NCBI RefSeq assembly: GCF_963676685.1
Contig: NC_092357.1
Span: forward strand, 63,498,797-63,562,796
Origin: Mytilus edulis
Taxonomy: Eukaryota; Mollusca; Bivalvia; Mytilida; Mytilidae
Direction of reading: 5' to 3'
Length of the DNA: 64,000 nt
This document shows, piece by piece, positions 36,301 to 45,700 of this stretch (its first letter is position 1; each line of letters opens with the position of its first letter). Made by a program: the position numbers and the translations under genes. The notes below the pieces were generated by a model, which worked only from the letters and a program-made list of their open reading frames with translations, did not search any database and was not told where the DNA came from.

Positions 36301-38640
36301 ATGTCGGAGCAATCAGGCCAATTAGAGCTTAACATACTGTATTACTTTTTCACGTTCATGAAGTTGTACGGTAACTTTTTGTTTTTACGTATAGAACAGA
36401 AAGTGTAGATGTTAAAGTGTTTTCTTTCTTTAAGTTATACATATTATATTTATAAACTCATATACATTAATATAATATTATTTTAGAACAGTTAGCTTAC
36501 CTTAATATGTCGTTTTTATCAAATCTTGGAAAATAAATATACATATTTTTATAATCATAATCTATAGAATAAATGTCACTTTGTAGATCAGTCAGTAAAT
36601 ATGATGCATCTCCAGTATCCAGGTTGATAACTTTCATGTAGCTATAACCCGTTAGGATAATCATGTTTGAAAGACCTGGAATATACATCACTACAGATTA
36701 CATTCATAACATGATCTATGACTTGCAGTTACAATAGTTACTTACAATATCCCGACAAGATTCGCACATATATTACACCTGAAACAATTGTCTGTTGTCT
36801 TGACGTACATGATTTGGAAGTTAGCTTTAATTGCCTGTGAACTAGTCTTCACAAATATGCAAGTTCTATAATGCCGGTGCGTTTTGTATATAATTTATTT
36901 TTTGATTTAGTGGTTTTGAGACTCGCAATGGTCTCTCAGAAGTCAGTTGGGCAGTTGTTGTCTTTGATTCATATCTGTCTTGATTGCTATTTGTTGATTG
37001 TTTGTGTTATAACACACATGTAAAGTTCCTCCTTTTAAAAAAACTTATAGAAAACAAAACGCTAAATGCAACTGTATATATTTTTTTTCAGGTTGCTAAT
37101 GATAGTGTTATAATTATCTGAACAATAGTATCGAAGTGCTGGCAAAAAAGGCGGGCAAAGTATTTTTTTCTCTTAGAGCATAGACCTTTTTGGGCTCTTT
37201 ACCTATTGCAGTTAAAATATCTCCTTGATAAATTGATCGAAATCATTTCAACATACAACTCTGAAATATTCTTTTGGGATTATTTCCTTGTGTACCTTAC
37301 GGTAAAGCAGGAGTGAGATTTAAGTCAGGTAGATTTCCAGTTGATCATTTTATTACAACCAAATATATTGTATACATGTACCTTGCTAGACTAAATTTTG
37401 ATTCAAACCCATTATTGAAAGAGGCTTTAGACATTTCAAAATTCGTTTGATTTACAAATTGTATATTCTTGGTATACAAGGGGCAAAAAAAAAAAAAAAA
37501 ACAGCGGAAAAGGGAAACTCATAGATCGAAAATAAACTGACAAAGCCATTGCTACTTTATTGTAATAAGATATGTCGTGATTATATGCAAGCGAGATACT
37601 GAACAAAATGATAAACGGTCTGGTATGTATCGGTAGTCGGATTAAAACTTAAAATTGACATCTATTCAATAAAATAAAATGTCTTTAGTTTTAAATAATT
37701 GATTATTTATACAAAAGTAACATACTTTCAATTTCAAATTTTGTGACGTTCCCTTCAAGTACAATTTAAACCACATACATGTATGTTGTTATATCAAGAT
37801 AGACAAATTACACGGCAACGCGCAGAAAAAAAACCAACATTTGTTCGTAAAAGTGTTTATTTCATGCAAACAACACAACTCTATGATAGTAAGAAACCAA
37901 TATTTTGGGAAACCTCAGCTGAACATAGGAAGAGATCGAAACTATATGAGTTTATTATATTCTGAAAGACAGAATGTGTTTTCTATCAGACCCAGAACAA
38001 AACATGGTTACAGACTCCTGTTATTTGAAGAAAAAAAACAATATTTCATTTATCTCCATTTTAGTCAAATTGGAACTTTTAATGTAAATAATTTAACATG
38101 TTGTCTATTCTAGGGATGAATGATATTACCTTTTTGGGATATAATATACAGTGTAGGAATGTATATGTACAAGGAAGAATAACAAATATCAGCAGAGCTC
38201 ATATATACAATATAGAACACATAGAACAACACATTTTCCAAATAATCAAACGTAATACCTTGCAAGCCAGATAAAAGTTTCTTTAGGGATTTTTTTTTCT
38301 TTCCATATCTGTCTTTTGTGTTTAGAATTCATGTGTTTTAGCAGTTTCTCGCTGTATTGAAGACCTATTGGTGACCTTCTTTTGTTGTCTGTTCTTTGGT
38401 CAGGTTGTTGTCACTTTGACACATTCTTTATGTCGATTTTAAGTTTCATTTAATTTAGTTTTTTCTTTCTTTTGTCTTTTGATTTTGCTTTAATTCATTT
38501 TTGCTTTTTCGTTTTGTTTGAATGCGATTATAATCATTTTCACAACCTTTCAATATTGTATCACATGTACGTTGCCTACCTTGACTAACAAAACATAACA
38601 CAATAATCGGTGTATACAAAACCAATGCGTGGAACTCCAT
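15296..38640 (-). CDS. YWTD beta-propeller / four-Ig transmembrane receptor, 13 exons
   Basis: Exons in transcript order: 38640-38580, 36675-36501, 35571-35359, 34669-34551, 34205-33942, 32239-31931, 30889-30590, 30393-30094, 29259-28966, 19558-19463, 18428-18377, 17186-17149, 15321-15296. Every junction has AG/GT borders and the phases agree, giving 2247 bases or about 748 residues. Order: signal peptide (1-20); six YWTD-like strands forming one LDL-receptor-type propeller (about 21-277); four Ig domains (278-678), each with the two cysteines and a tryptophan (VYWEK or similar); one hydrophobic helix (about 682-704); a basic stop-transfer KYRQR and a roughly 40-residue tail without signalling tyrosine motifs. 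It is probably a cell-surface recognition or adhesion protein; its ligand is unknown. The ectodomain is well supported. The tail exons after the helix are small and rest on phase and splice signals only. More Ig exons could lie hidden in the 9.4-kb intron. Confidence 0.72.
15635..15783 (-). repeat. Dispersed repeat family A, reverse copy
   Basis: 'ggccttttatagctgaatat g', 'gtgtagagttgtctcattgg' and 'caatcataccacatcttct' on the plus strand: the reverse complement of family A. Confidence 0.85.
15784..16618. mobile_element. 'Agctcacctggcc' repeat, near full length
   Basis: Begins 'agctcacctggcccgaagga ccaagtgag' and ends 'ccaaggtgagcgacac', forming a short imperfect terminal inverted repeat. 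Inside are the (gtcgtc)n stretch and phrases like 'aaactactgagccaaattaa', repeated as 'aaactactgggccaagttaa'. I recognise this as a common bivalve interspersed element. A fragment is at 46175-46280. No intact coding frame. Confidence 0.75.
17149..17186 (-). CDS. Receptor exon 12: cytoplasmic tail, part 2
   Basis: 38 bases between AATTTCAG and GCAG|GTAATA, encoding SSNNLPITLRQSA in the continuing frame. Small, and dependent on the neighbouring exons being right. Confidence 0.5.
17500..17870 (+). repeat. Dispersed repeat family C
   Basis: 'acaacaatccgaccaaagag', 'catcaataaattactgcacc', 'ggccagatgctcctgacttg' and 'gatctcactctataactact'. Other copies: 42175-42440, 52010-52100 and 56045-56560, and reverse fragments at 35930-36010, 38345-38440 and 50275-50350. 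Confidence 0.75.
18377..18428 (-). CDS. Receptor exon 11: cytoplasmic tail, part 1
   Basis: 52 bases between a T-rich tract ending TGATAG and AAAG|GTATGT. Encodes KNEMVTANNIRPDQNE in the frame set by the transmembrane exon. Confidence 0.55.
18866..19030 (+). repeat. Dispersed repeat family G
   Basis: 'ggcaacagtagtataccgtt', 'gagggaaacgcattaaatat', 'aagaggagaacaacgacaca'. An inverted copy is at 21440-21608 and a degenerate one at 34925-35110. The first two flank the transmembrane exon. Confidence 0.8.
19463..19558 (-). CDS. Receptor exon 10: transmembrane helix
   Basis: 96 bases, phase 1-1, between TTTTCAAAG and TCAG|GTATGT. Encodes NTIVIGIISSIGTIAVFGTF then VFAIWKYRQRS: about 23 hydrophobic residues followed by a basic cluster, as expected for a type I membrane protein. 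9.4 kb from the last Ig exon, so the link rests on phase, strand and the absence of another gene between. Confidence 0.72.
19570..20930. other. Intron interior, nothing assigned
   Basis: Part of the large receptor intron. 20270-20720 has a slightly denser texture on the minus strand that could be a decayed retroelement, but its frame is broken and I cannot assign it. Confidence 0.35.
20941..21395. mobile_element. About 455-bp foldback element
   Basis: The arms are inverted copies over most of their length: 'attgattgacgtcctt' on the left against 'gacgtcaatcaat' on the right, 'acagattatgtgaacgtttg tctgt' against 'acagacaaacgttcacataa tctgt', and 'caaaggttct' against 'agaacctttg'. The centre is a perfect hairpin, TGATTTATAT, loop tattg, ATATAAATCA (21156-21180). 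It lies in the receptor intron. Confidence 0.88.
21440..21608 (-). repeat. Dispersed repeat family G, inverted copy
   Basis: Reverse complement of 18866-19030: 'ttgtcgttgttctcctctta'-type text with 'atatttaatgcgtttccctc' and 'agcggtatactactgttgcc'. Confidence 0.85.
22154..22535. repeat. Tandem duplication of a 186-bp unit
   Basis: 22154-22339 and 22340-22535 are near-identical ('ctttataaagaatagcg', 'tttagttaaaggactatttt', 'ttgtcccattattttaagga aag'). The second copy has a 10-base insertion (tatacctcat). Confidence 0.92.
23308..23650 (-). repeat. Dispersed repeat family A, long reverse copy
   Basis: Order of phrases is the reverse complement of 11829-12205: 'caggtcaggtggtcctgcta', 'gtcaggagcctgtatttcag', 'ctgactatgcggtatggg', 'gtagagttgtctcattaaca'. 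Just before it, at 23150-23200, is a short family D piece ('gacgaaacgcgcgtctggcg'). Confidence 0.85.
23725..23870 (+). repeat. Repeat H, left copy of an inverted pair
   Basis: 'gtccggccgatcggtg', 'aatgaggaaagcaccatg', 'agctatggacccaccctc' and 'caatatggcggc'. The inverted homologue is at 27520-27690 on the other side of the retroelement. Confidence 0.75.
24369..24659 (+). pseudogene. gag-like N-terminal fragment, 96 codons
   Basis: Starts MAGIEDHKDKNIEMAETESL and ends at TAG 24657-24659. The next 400 bases continue a similar composition in other frames, so the stop is probably a mutation. Non-functional remnant of the retrotransposon. Confidence 0.5.
25845..26140 (+). repeat. Family B repeat inserted in the retroelement
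   Basis: 'aaatcacaaaaatactgaac tcagaggaaa', 'ccatattcctgacttggtac aggcattttc', 'atgatgcgtgaactaaacag'. It separates the gag phrases at 25780 and 26142. Confidence 0.88.
27520..27690 (-). repeat. Repeat H, right copy of the inverted pair
   Basis: On the plus strand 'ccgccatattgaaaatggca', 'gtgggtccatagctg', 'atgctttcctcattaagtga' and 'accaatcggccggg', the reverse complement of 23725-23870. Confidence 0.75.
27675..28225 (+). repeat. Unnamed dispersed repeat, copy 1
   Basis: Shares ordered phrases with 39885-40560: 'atgcctttgtgttctatagc/atgcctctgtgttctatagg', 'tagcagtgatc', 'aacgcgaaaataat', 'agagagggctta', 'cgtcctgt'. Each copy is degenerate and about 0.55-0.7 kb. Confidence 0.65.
28230..28965. 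other. Intron end with a 35-bp duplication
   Basis: 'ttgttttgctcattggtaaa ggccttactct' occurs twice at a 35-base spacing (28813 and 28848). Otherwise nothing recognised. Confidence 0.6.
28966..29259 (-). CDS. Receptor exon 9: Ig domain 4
   Basis: 294 bases, phase 1-1. LPCVIS, VYWQR, MSGEYTCFAINSVGTG. Its acceptor pyrimidine tract is a run of the pentamer CTTGT (29264-29285), a microsatellite. Confidence 0.9.
30094..30393 (-). CDS. Receptor exon 8: Ig domain 3
   Basis: 300 bases, phase 1-1. The exon runs upstream of its first ATG to the acceptor ATTACAG, starting ELPTVTIADD. ILCAIT, VYWEK, SDSGLYKCFAVN. Confidence 0.9.
30590..30889 (-). CDS. Receptor exon 7: Ig domain 2
   Basis: 300 bases, phase 1-1. 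LICNIS, VYWEK, ADIGTYRCVAINDIGTG. Very similar to domain 3, suggesting exon duplication. Confidence 0.9.
30900..31925. other. Intron between Ig exons 1 and 2
   Basis: Holds a degenerate reverse family A copy (31508-31615). No extra Ig exon seen. Confidence 0.5.
31931..32239 (-). CDS. Receptor exon 6: Ig domain 1
   Basis: 309 bases, phase 1-1. Cysteines in TTDCSF and TYICYV, tryptophan in IYWQF, and SESGTYIC before the second cysteine as in typical Ig F strands. Acceptor ATAATGCAG, donor GGAG|GTTTGT. Confidence 0.88.
32245..33940. other. Intron between propeller and first Ig exon
   Basis: Contains a family B copy at 33305-33620 ('gaaagtccaaaataaaatgg', 'gttacctgacttagaaagac'). No further domain exon recognised. 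Confidence 0.55.
33942..34205 (-). CDS. Receptor exon 5: propeller blades 5-6
   Basis: 264 bases. Contains GQLYWMENVEGVLKSTDSNG and GDIYCSNDMQLLQVKI, ending HGVLYINEKG. This closes the sixth blade. The donor AAAG|GTAATT is phase 1, matching the phase-1 Ig exons downstream. Without splicing the frame stops two codons later. Confidence 0.87.
34551..34669 (-). CDS. Receptor exon 4: propeller blade 4
   Basis: 119 bases: WLYYSTLGTNKTISRSRLDG followed by SEKHTF and ending VTGISI, phase 2 in and phase 1 out. Homologous to 45524-45639 and 57132-57242. Confidence 0.85.
35359..35571 (-). CDS. Receptor exon 3: canonical YWTE blade
   Basis: 213 bases. Carries PTGLAIDPANDHLYWTEQSK, GNLYRSNLDGSKKTFIL and ALTIDFKE, the classical LDL-receptor YWTD repeat signature. 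A foldback repeat lies just upstream of the acceptor. Confidence 0.9.
35583..35800. mobile_element. Foldback repeat E next to a receptor acceptor
   Basis: Starts 'atactgtggattcatttatg ttcgtgggtatc', with inverted material at 'gttcccacgaaatcaatgaa aattgacattcaacgagcat gaat'. A second copy is at 48890-49135. One end is about 12 bases from the exon 3 acceptor. Confidence 0.7.
36501..36675 (-). CDS. Receptor exon 2: propeller blade 1-2
   Basis: 175 bases between TATTCCAG and AAG|GTAAGC. Contains MKVINLDTGDASYLLTDLQS and DYDYKNMYIYFPRFDKNDIL, where YIYFPR stands at a YWTD strand. Matches exon 2 of A (LQSDIYSIDYDYKN against IQSDVYSITYDYNN). Confidence 0.85.
36680..38575. other. First intron of the receptor gene
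   Basis: Contains a family F fragment (37495-37555) preceded by a long A run, and a reverse family C fragment (38345-38440). No other exon seen; the open frames near 37783-38113 have no recognised domain. Confidence 0.5.
38580..38640 (-). CDS. Receptor exon 1: signal peptide
   Basis: 61 bases encoding MEFHALVLYTPIIVLCFVSQ, then donor CAAG|GTAGGC, phase 1. Same length and phase as the signal-peptide exons of copies A (42735) and B (52494). An upstream in-frame ATG gives a longer N-terminus, but the paralogues favour this start. Confidence 0.8.
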
Positions 38641-39884
38641 TTTGTGATCCACAGGCTTCAACGGAAAATGTTGAATGTTCCTGTCTTAAAAGTAACACCA
38701 ACTTTCATCACGAATATTCTTAAATTCATGACTCGTTTTCTATTTTAACATATTCATTTGACTTCTATTGACAACACGTAGTTCGTATGATTGAACCTTT
38801 AGATAATTAATAAATAGAAAATTAATCATGGTACAAATATACCTTACAGGTTTTTTCGATTCACTATGTTTTCTATTTATACTAATCATTCAGCAGATTT
38901 ATATGCTACACTTTCGTTGTTAATACGAACTTGGTACTTTATGTTTACTACATAAAAATCATTGAAACAATTTTTAAGCAAACACCGAACTCTACGTATC
39001 AAATGGAAAATGAAAAAATCAAACATCAAGCTAATGGACACTTCCGTATATACTTTGTAGGAACTAAATAAAGAGAAATATGAAAAGTTACCTCCTGATA
39101 TAAGTGTTGTCGTCCTTTACTACGTTTTAAGAATTATCGTCGACATCCCGGATATTTTACATGTTTTCTTGTTCGATTGCTGTTTTTCTAAAATATATTA
39201 AGTAACAGCTATAGCCAGTTTATCTATCAACTTTAGTCAAGAACAAAATAAATCATATTTGAGGAGGGTTAAAACAGTAATGAAAATGATGTAACGAGTA
39301 TAGTTTTCGAAATAGGAAATAATACAACGCTTTTAATGTCTTATGATTTGATTAAATACATAAAATTAATGCTAGTATTAAAACAGTTTTTTTTACGAAA
39401 GCCATCATTTTGAGCAGTACCCCACATTTTAAGACTTTCAGATGATGCGAAGATCAAAATGTTCGCATCTCTGTTGTAAATAACATTTTTATTTATTAAA
39501 AAGTATATAAATAACAAACATAAAAGGGCAGAAACAAAATAAAAGGTTCGTGCCCTTGTTTCTGAAGTAAATAGTATAATAACAAAAAATACTGAACTCC
39601 AAGGAAACAGAGGAAATACACAAAATAGCATTATTATTAAATGGGCATAGTCAAAATCTCAAACATGTCAAACGAATGGATCAGAAATTTTATATTCTTG
39701 ACTTGGTATATGTATCTCTCTAAATTTTTTCTACATGTACAATTGCTATCTTTTTTCTTTCAATCACTCGATTAAAGGATTTTATGAAATTAAAAAAAAA
39801 AGCTTTTAAATTGTCTATACTATTAAACGAGAAGACCTAGTTTTGTGTGTCTCTGCTCTTCCTCTCACAATGAATTAACCATAA

Positions 39885-40560
39885 TGCCTCTGTGTTCTAT
39901 AGGTACCGTGCATAGTCGCATTTGTAATCTATTCTTATGACAATTCAGTTTGGGGGGGGGGGGGGGGGGGGCAAACATAAACATGATAAGGCATCCGGAT
40001 AAAAATGGTTATTAGAAAAAATTAAATACACTTTAATATTTATTATATACGTATGTCCATAGTTTACAGACAACAGAAACAACATAACAACGGACTTTGA
40101 AAAAAGAGAGAGGGCTTAAAAATGCCGTCCTGTCTCCACGTACATGTACCTATATTCTTTTTGATCTCATTTCTTAAATTCCCCAGACATAATTTTATTT
40201 ACAAAATCATCCTCCAATAGGTAACATACTTTCAACCGAGCTTTAAATGCCTGCATTTTCGCTTTTACGTCAAACAGGACTTACAGTTTTGCACTTGCAC
40301 ATACATTTCATAAGAGTAATCGGGGTGAGGACACTGATTATCGCGTTATAAAGACTCTCTAATAGAATAGCAGTGATCGCCTAGGAGAAGAAACAAACGC
40401 GAAAATAATGGGATTTAACAGAAACAAAATAATAAAGGACTGTGTAAGCAACGAAAAGGGCTCAAACTGTTTCAAAGTACCTATGAATTTTTATACTTTT
40501 TCTGAAATTGTCAAGACATGAAGTCTTTTATTGAAATTTTCCAGACACAGCTACACACTT
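39885..40560 (+). repeat. Unnamed dispersed repeat, copy 2
   Basis: Homologous to 27675-28225 (see there). Includes two internal similar blocks ('acaacggactttgaaaaaag agagagggctta' and 'aaaggactgtgtaagcaacg aaaagggctc'), so it may itself contain a tandem duplication. Confidence 0.65.
39952..39971. repeat. Homopolymer of 20 G
   Basis: Twenty consecutive G on the plus strand, in an otherwise AT-rich region, inside the unnamed repeat copy. Confidence 0.9.
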
Positions 40561-42734
40561 ACAATTAAGCTCTAAATCCCCGCGACTTCGCGTGTTATTG
40601 TTTGTTTTGAAATTACAAAAAGAACATTACAATGTAGGTTAAATGTGTACAATTTGTATTGGCACTTCATAGATAGCACTAGAGGATTCCGAATATTTGA
40701 AGAAAACAAAATCAATAACAAGAATAGTTAACATTATTAGGACTACCATAAGCTTAATTTATTTATTTAAAATACAATCGACTGAAAATCACTGAAGTGA
40801 ATTGTAATTCATCCTTTAACATTTCCGGTTGACAATAAATACATTTGCATAACTCACACAGGAAACTGTTGCGCGATAGTAAAGTGAAGCATATAGCGCG
40901 TGTGAAGTATATTTAAATGGTGATTGCATAGAGAAGTCGTAAGTAATATGTTTCTCCTGTTTTAGAATAATTGGCCGAGTTCATTCATTTAGTCATACAC
41001 AATGAAATGTATTTATACACATAGGTATGCAATATATAGAGTTACACTTTGATCTATTGTTATATATCTATTTTAACAAGCACAGCTACTGTATTTCGTT
41101 GTCTGCATGTTTGATTTGCAATGCTTGAAAACTCGTCAAATGATTGTGTTATAATTTTCCGTTTACTTTTGTGTATTGTGAAAACCATTACGCGACACAA
41201 CTTTAACAAAAGCTTTAGAAAATGTATAAAGTTCTCAATCGTGTGACAACGTCATTCTATATAGAACGACAATAAAGTAAATCGTGAACGACTTGACATA
41301 TTACACAAAAGACACAATTCATTGATAGAAGAAGATTGAATTACTTTTTTTGACGGATATAAAATTTAAAATTAGTTTATTGTGTTTAAACTTTTAAAGT
41401 TTAAATACACCTCGGAACAAAGGAAGACATTTTTATATACTAGTAACAATTTTGTTACTAGCGGTTATTCTGCATATAAGTATTTGTCAAGAGACTCAAT
41501 TTAAGCATGTTGTTAGATGGATGCGTACATTTATGCAAAGGTTTACGAGCATAATACTTTGTAAGTCGGGATACTCATATCCAAATTTATTTATCAAAAT
41601 GAGATAAAATGCATAATCAATAAATAAACGAAATTTAAAAGACAAATCACATTAAATTACATTTGTAGTTAAAATATTGCATTCAGATATAATCAATATT
41701 ATTACCTACATCATTTTGTACATAATCCAGCCTAAAGAAATAACGAACATGCAGTCTTCTAACATTATTATCACACTGAAACAAACCTAAAAGACTGCTA
41801 GGAATAAAAAGCACATTCATTTGTCGTTTTAATATTAAACGACACGATCACAATTGTGGTCAGTCATCTTTCATTTCCAAGTAATACATATTCCATTTGT
41901 TTTCAATCGATATTTATTGTTATAAGATATACCTTAGCTTGATAATTGTAGTAATACATTACATTTGTTTGCGATTGTCGAAGTGTGTGTTTAAGGGGGA
42001 TATATTTGGTTACATACTTCCTGTTCATATTCCATGCAATGCAGATATATTTAAATGACATACAAAGTAACATTATAACGAAATTCAAAGTTCATGTTTT
42101 CCTTTGTAGGGGTTTTAATAACAAAAATATCTGTGATGATGTATTTGCCTTAGACAGGGTTGTGGTATTGATTCAATATAACATTGAGAATGGAAATTGG
42201 GAATGTGTCAAAGATACAACAACCCGACCATAGAAAAGACAAAAGCAGAAGGTCACCAACGCCATACTAAACTCCGAATTGTACACAATCAACTAAAATA
42301 AAAAATAAAACAAGACTAACTAAGGCCCGAGGCATCTGACTTGGGACAGGCGCAAAAATGCGGCGGGGTTTATGAGATCTCAACCCTCCTCTATACCATA
42401 TATGTCAATGAAGAAAAGTAAAAGCATAACAATACGCACATTAAAATTCACTTCAAATGTCATAATTTTACTTTAGCTTAATACATACTATGTACTCTTA
42501 TTATATTTTGTAGAAATGCATCAAATTTGATCAGTTAAACACATTAATTTTAATATTTTACTTTATAAAAGGCTTTGGGTTTTTCTTTTTTTTCGCTCTC
42601 ATTCTGAATGAACGACGAAATTGGCCAAGAAATTATTAAATTAATGCGCTTGATTATTATATCTTCAGAAGTATGCTATATCTGCTAGCATAGTCTTGGT
42701 TAACGTATCAACCTATCATTTGTGTTTCCTCAAC

Positions 42735-42795
42735 ATGAGACTACACGTGCTGGTCTTGTTTGAATTTGTTATGTGTGTCTGCTTTATAAATACAG
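42735..42795 (+). CDS. Copy A exon 1: signal peptide
   Basis: 61 bases, ATG to ACAG|GTAAGA, phase 1. The hydrophobic core VLVLFEFVMCVCFI is typical of secretion signals. Confidence 0.82.
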
Positions 42796-45700
42796 GTAAG
42801 AACAACACATTAACATAAGGGATGGTCTGGTTGGGGTTCTTTATATCAATATTCTGTAGCAGTTTCTCACTATTCTGTTATTGATTTGCGCATTACTCTA
42901 CTTGTATCCTTTATTATTTAATTGATTTTGCCCGTTTTCCTTTTTTCGTTTTTGTTTGCTACTTTTGTTTATTCTCCATATTTTTACTTTTTTATTTAAA
43001 TGTTATGCCCATTTCCTTTTATCCTGCAACCCAGGCCAAATCCCATAACATGCATACGAGTATCAAAGAAATCAACGAAGTTTGGTATTCAACTAATAGT
43101 AAGGAATTCATAGTACATCATTTAAGCTATGATGGTCAAAAAATTGATTTTCGAAGAAGAAGAACTCTTATCGTACTTATTCAATCAACAGTTCATCAAT
43201 ATAAAATATAATGAAAATACAACAACTATTTCAATTCCACTTGATATGGTGGGTCTATAACTTCCAAACAATCTTACACTTGTGAAAATACACTAAGCAA
43301 AATGTGGAATCATATTTTGTTGATAATTTTCTATATTTTATTAAAGCAGAATTTAATAAATTTTTGTAGAAATTTCGTTAGACGTTTTTAACAGACTATT
43401 GAAGTTTATGTTATAATAAACATTTTTCAAAGATACTAGTCTTTCTAATTAGGGAAGAAATCTAGGAATAAGATTTGAGAACAATCGTTTTTTATGTGTA
43501 TTTTTTTTCTTCGGAAATTTGCATTCTATAAATATAAGACATGTCATAAAAATGTACATGATTGTGGTATTTGTTTTCAAATTAAATATGCCACGCATGT
43601 GATATGAATCTTATACTTTCTACGTAGCTATTATTGTATTTACATTTTCTTGTTAACGTAATATAACGAAGATCAAGGGATGCATGTACATAATTATGTG
43701 CAACTTATAACAGAGAAGAAAAAACTCATTTTGTTTTTCAATTTATATTTCAGTTTTTGCATATATGTTTGTCTTTTCAACTAATATGACTGATGATAAC
43801 GGTAGAATATATGAATACAACTTGGAGACTAGAACTGTATCATATCTATTAACAAATATACAGAGTGACGTGTATTCTATCACTTACGATTATAACAATG
43901 GATATATCTATTTTCCAAGACTTCACAAGAACGACATACAGAGGTAAGATAATAACATCATTTTCATAAAAAAAAGTATGGAAAGAAAACTAGGGGTTAG
44001 TTGGCAAAATATCTAATGGCACTACATGGATAAAATCAAAGGATTTCGAAAATCTGTCAAACATTCAAATCCAAAAGGAGCAAAATCCTTAGGTGAATAT
44101 TGACATGTCATTTGAATATGTATAACGAACCTATCCAATTTAGAGATATACTTTGTTAATGGTTTGATAATTCAAAAATAGGATACAAGCAACAACTTCA
44201 AATTTCAAGGCACCCAATGCGCATTATTTATCTTCAGTGATGTATAAGGTGGGAATATCCAAAAAAAAAAACAAAATCGTTATTCATACGTTTAAAATTT
44301 CATAAAACCAAAAGGGTCATTCGTTATAATGCAAAACCTTGATAAGGAATCAGAGCTATGACTGTAGTAATACATTTTATTACAACAAATGAAATATATT
44401 AAACAGCCATATTTCTATATGTTACCGAGGTACTGGATGTTGAGCTAGTTATACTCTTTTATGATTACAGTCCATCGTTAAGGTCAAACTTATGATTGAA
44501 TCAACATTTATGATACACATGTCACTGCACCTTTTTTTAATAAATGTATCTTCAGTGATGATTGAGACCAATATATTTGAAAATGAAAAACTAAATTCAA
44601 ACCTTGAACATATACAGCTAATCTGATTCTACATTTTGAAATGCAATTTGTGAGTCAAGAATATAACAGTTGTTTTCCATTCATTTAAGGTGTTTTAGCT
44701 TTTGGCTAGGCTATTTTATGCATGACATTCCGATATAAATGAGCTTTTTAAACGAGTTTTATTCTTAGGTTTAAGTATCCATCAGATCAACCCTACACAT
44801 CAGAGTTTGTGATTAATGCGAGTGTACCAATAGGTATTGCTATTGATCCGTTATACGACCAAGTGTATTGGACTGAATATAATGCCGGAAATATTTATAG
44901 ATGTAATTTAGATGGATCTGGTAAATCACGTGTCCTCAATGATGATCCACTATTTGCCCTAACATTAGACTATCAAAACAGGTTTGTATCAATTTTGTTA
45001 TTTTAATAAATATCAAAACGACTCCACTTCACGTCTGAGAACGCTCATATAAACCATTGAATAAAAATTGGGTAAAATCTTGAACAGATCAGGGGATATA
45101 TTACACTCAGGTCAACATTAATTTAGGATGTAGGAACCTTATTGTTTTCGTCAATATAAATTTACTATATCGATAAAGAATGCTTTTTTGCTGTTCATGT
45201 ACTGATAATGTTTTATGGATGAATACCCCATATCATTTTATTTTTTTCTGTTAAACGTCATTCTTATTGTTATGCACTAATTTTGGAAAGAGGAAATCGT
45301 TGTGTACATGTATATCAAATGCTATTCCTATCGTTAAAAACACAAATATCCTAGCAATCTAATTTAACACTGATATTTTGTCTTTTTTTGTTGTTGATTG
45401 TTATAGATCTAATAGTAAATTAAGTAACGCATGTTTCAAAATGTTAAAGCACTGAATTAGGAAAACTAAGCACAATTCATAAAGTGATGTTTCAATGTTC
45501 TTCTTTTTAAATCAAAATTGTAGATGGTTGTATTATAGTACAACACTAACGACACCAATAAGAAGTATACAACGATCACGATTGGATGGTACTGAAATAC
45601 ATACCGTGATTAAAGAGGAGGCTTCAGATATAAGTAGAGGTATGTTATAGTAAGGAGCATAGTACAATCGTTATTAATTTGTCTTTGAAAAGTATCACAT

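Larger units (their letters stand above)
38641..42734. other. Intergenic region between divergent genes
   Basis: 4.1 kb between the start codons of the minus receptor and copy A. It should contain both promoters, but I see no clear TATA/initiator pair. It holds family B (39580-39710), the second copy of the unnamed repeat (39885-40560), a G20 run (39952-39971), a perfect hairpin CTAGTAACAA/TTGTTACTAG (41441-41462) and family C (42175-42440). Confidence 0.6.
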
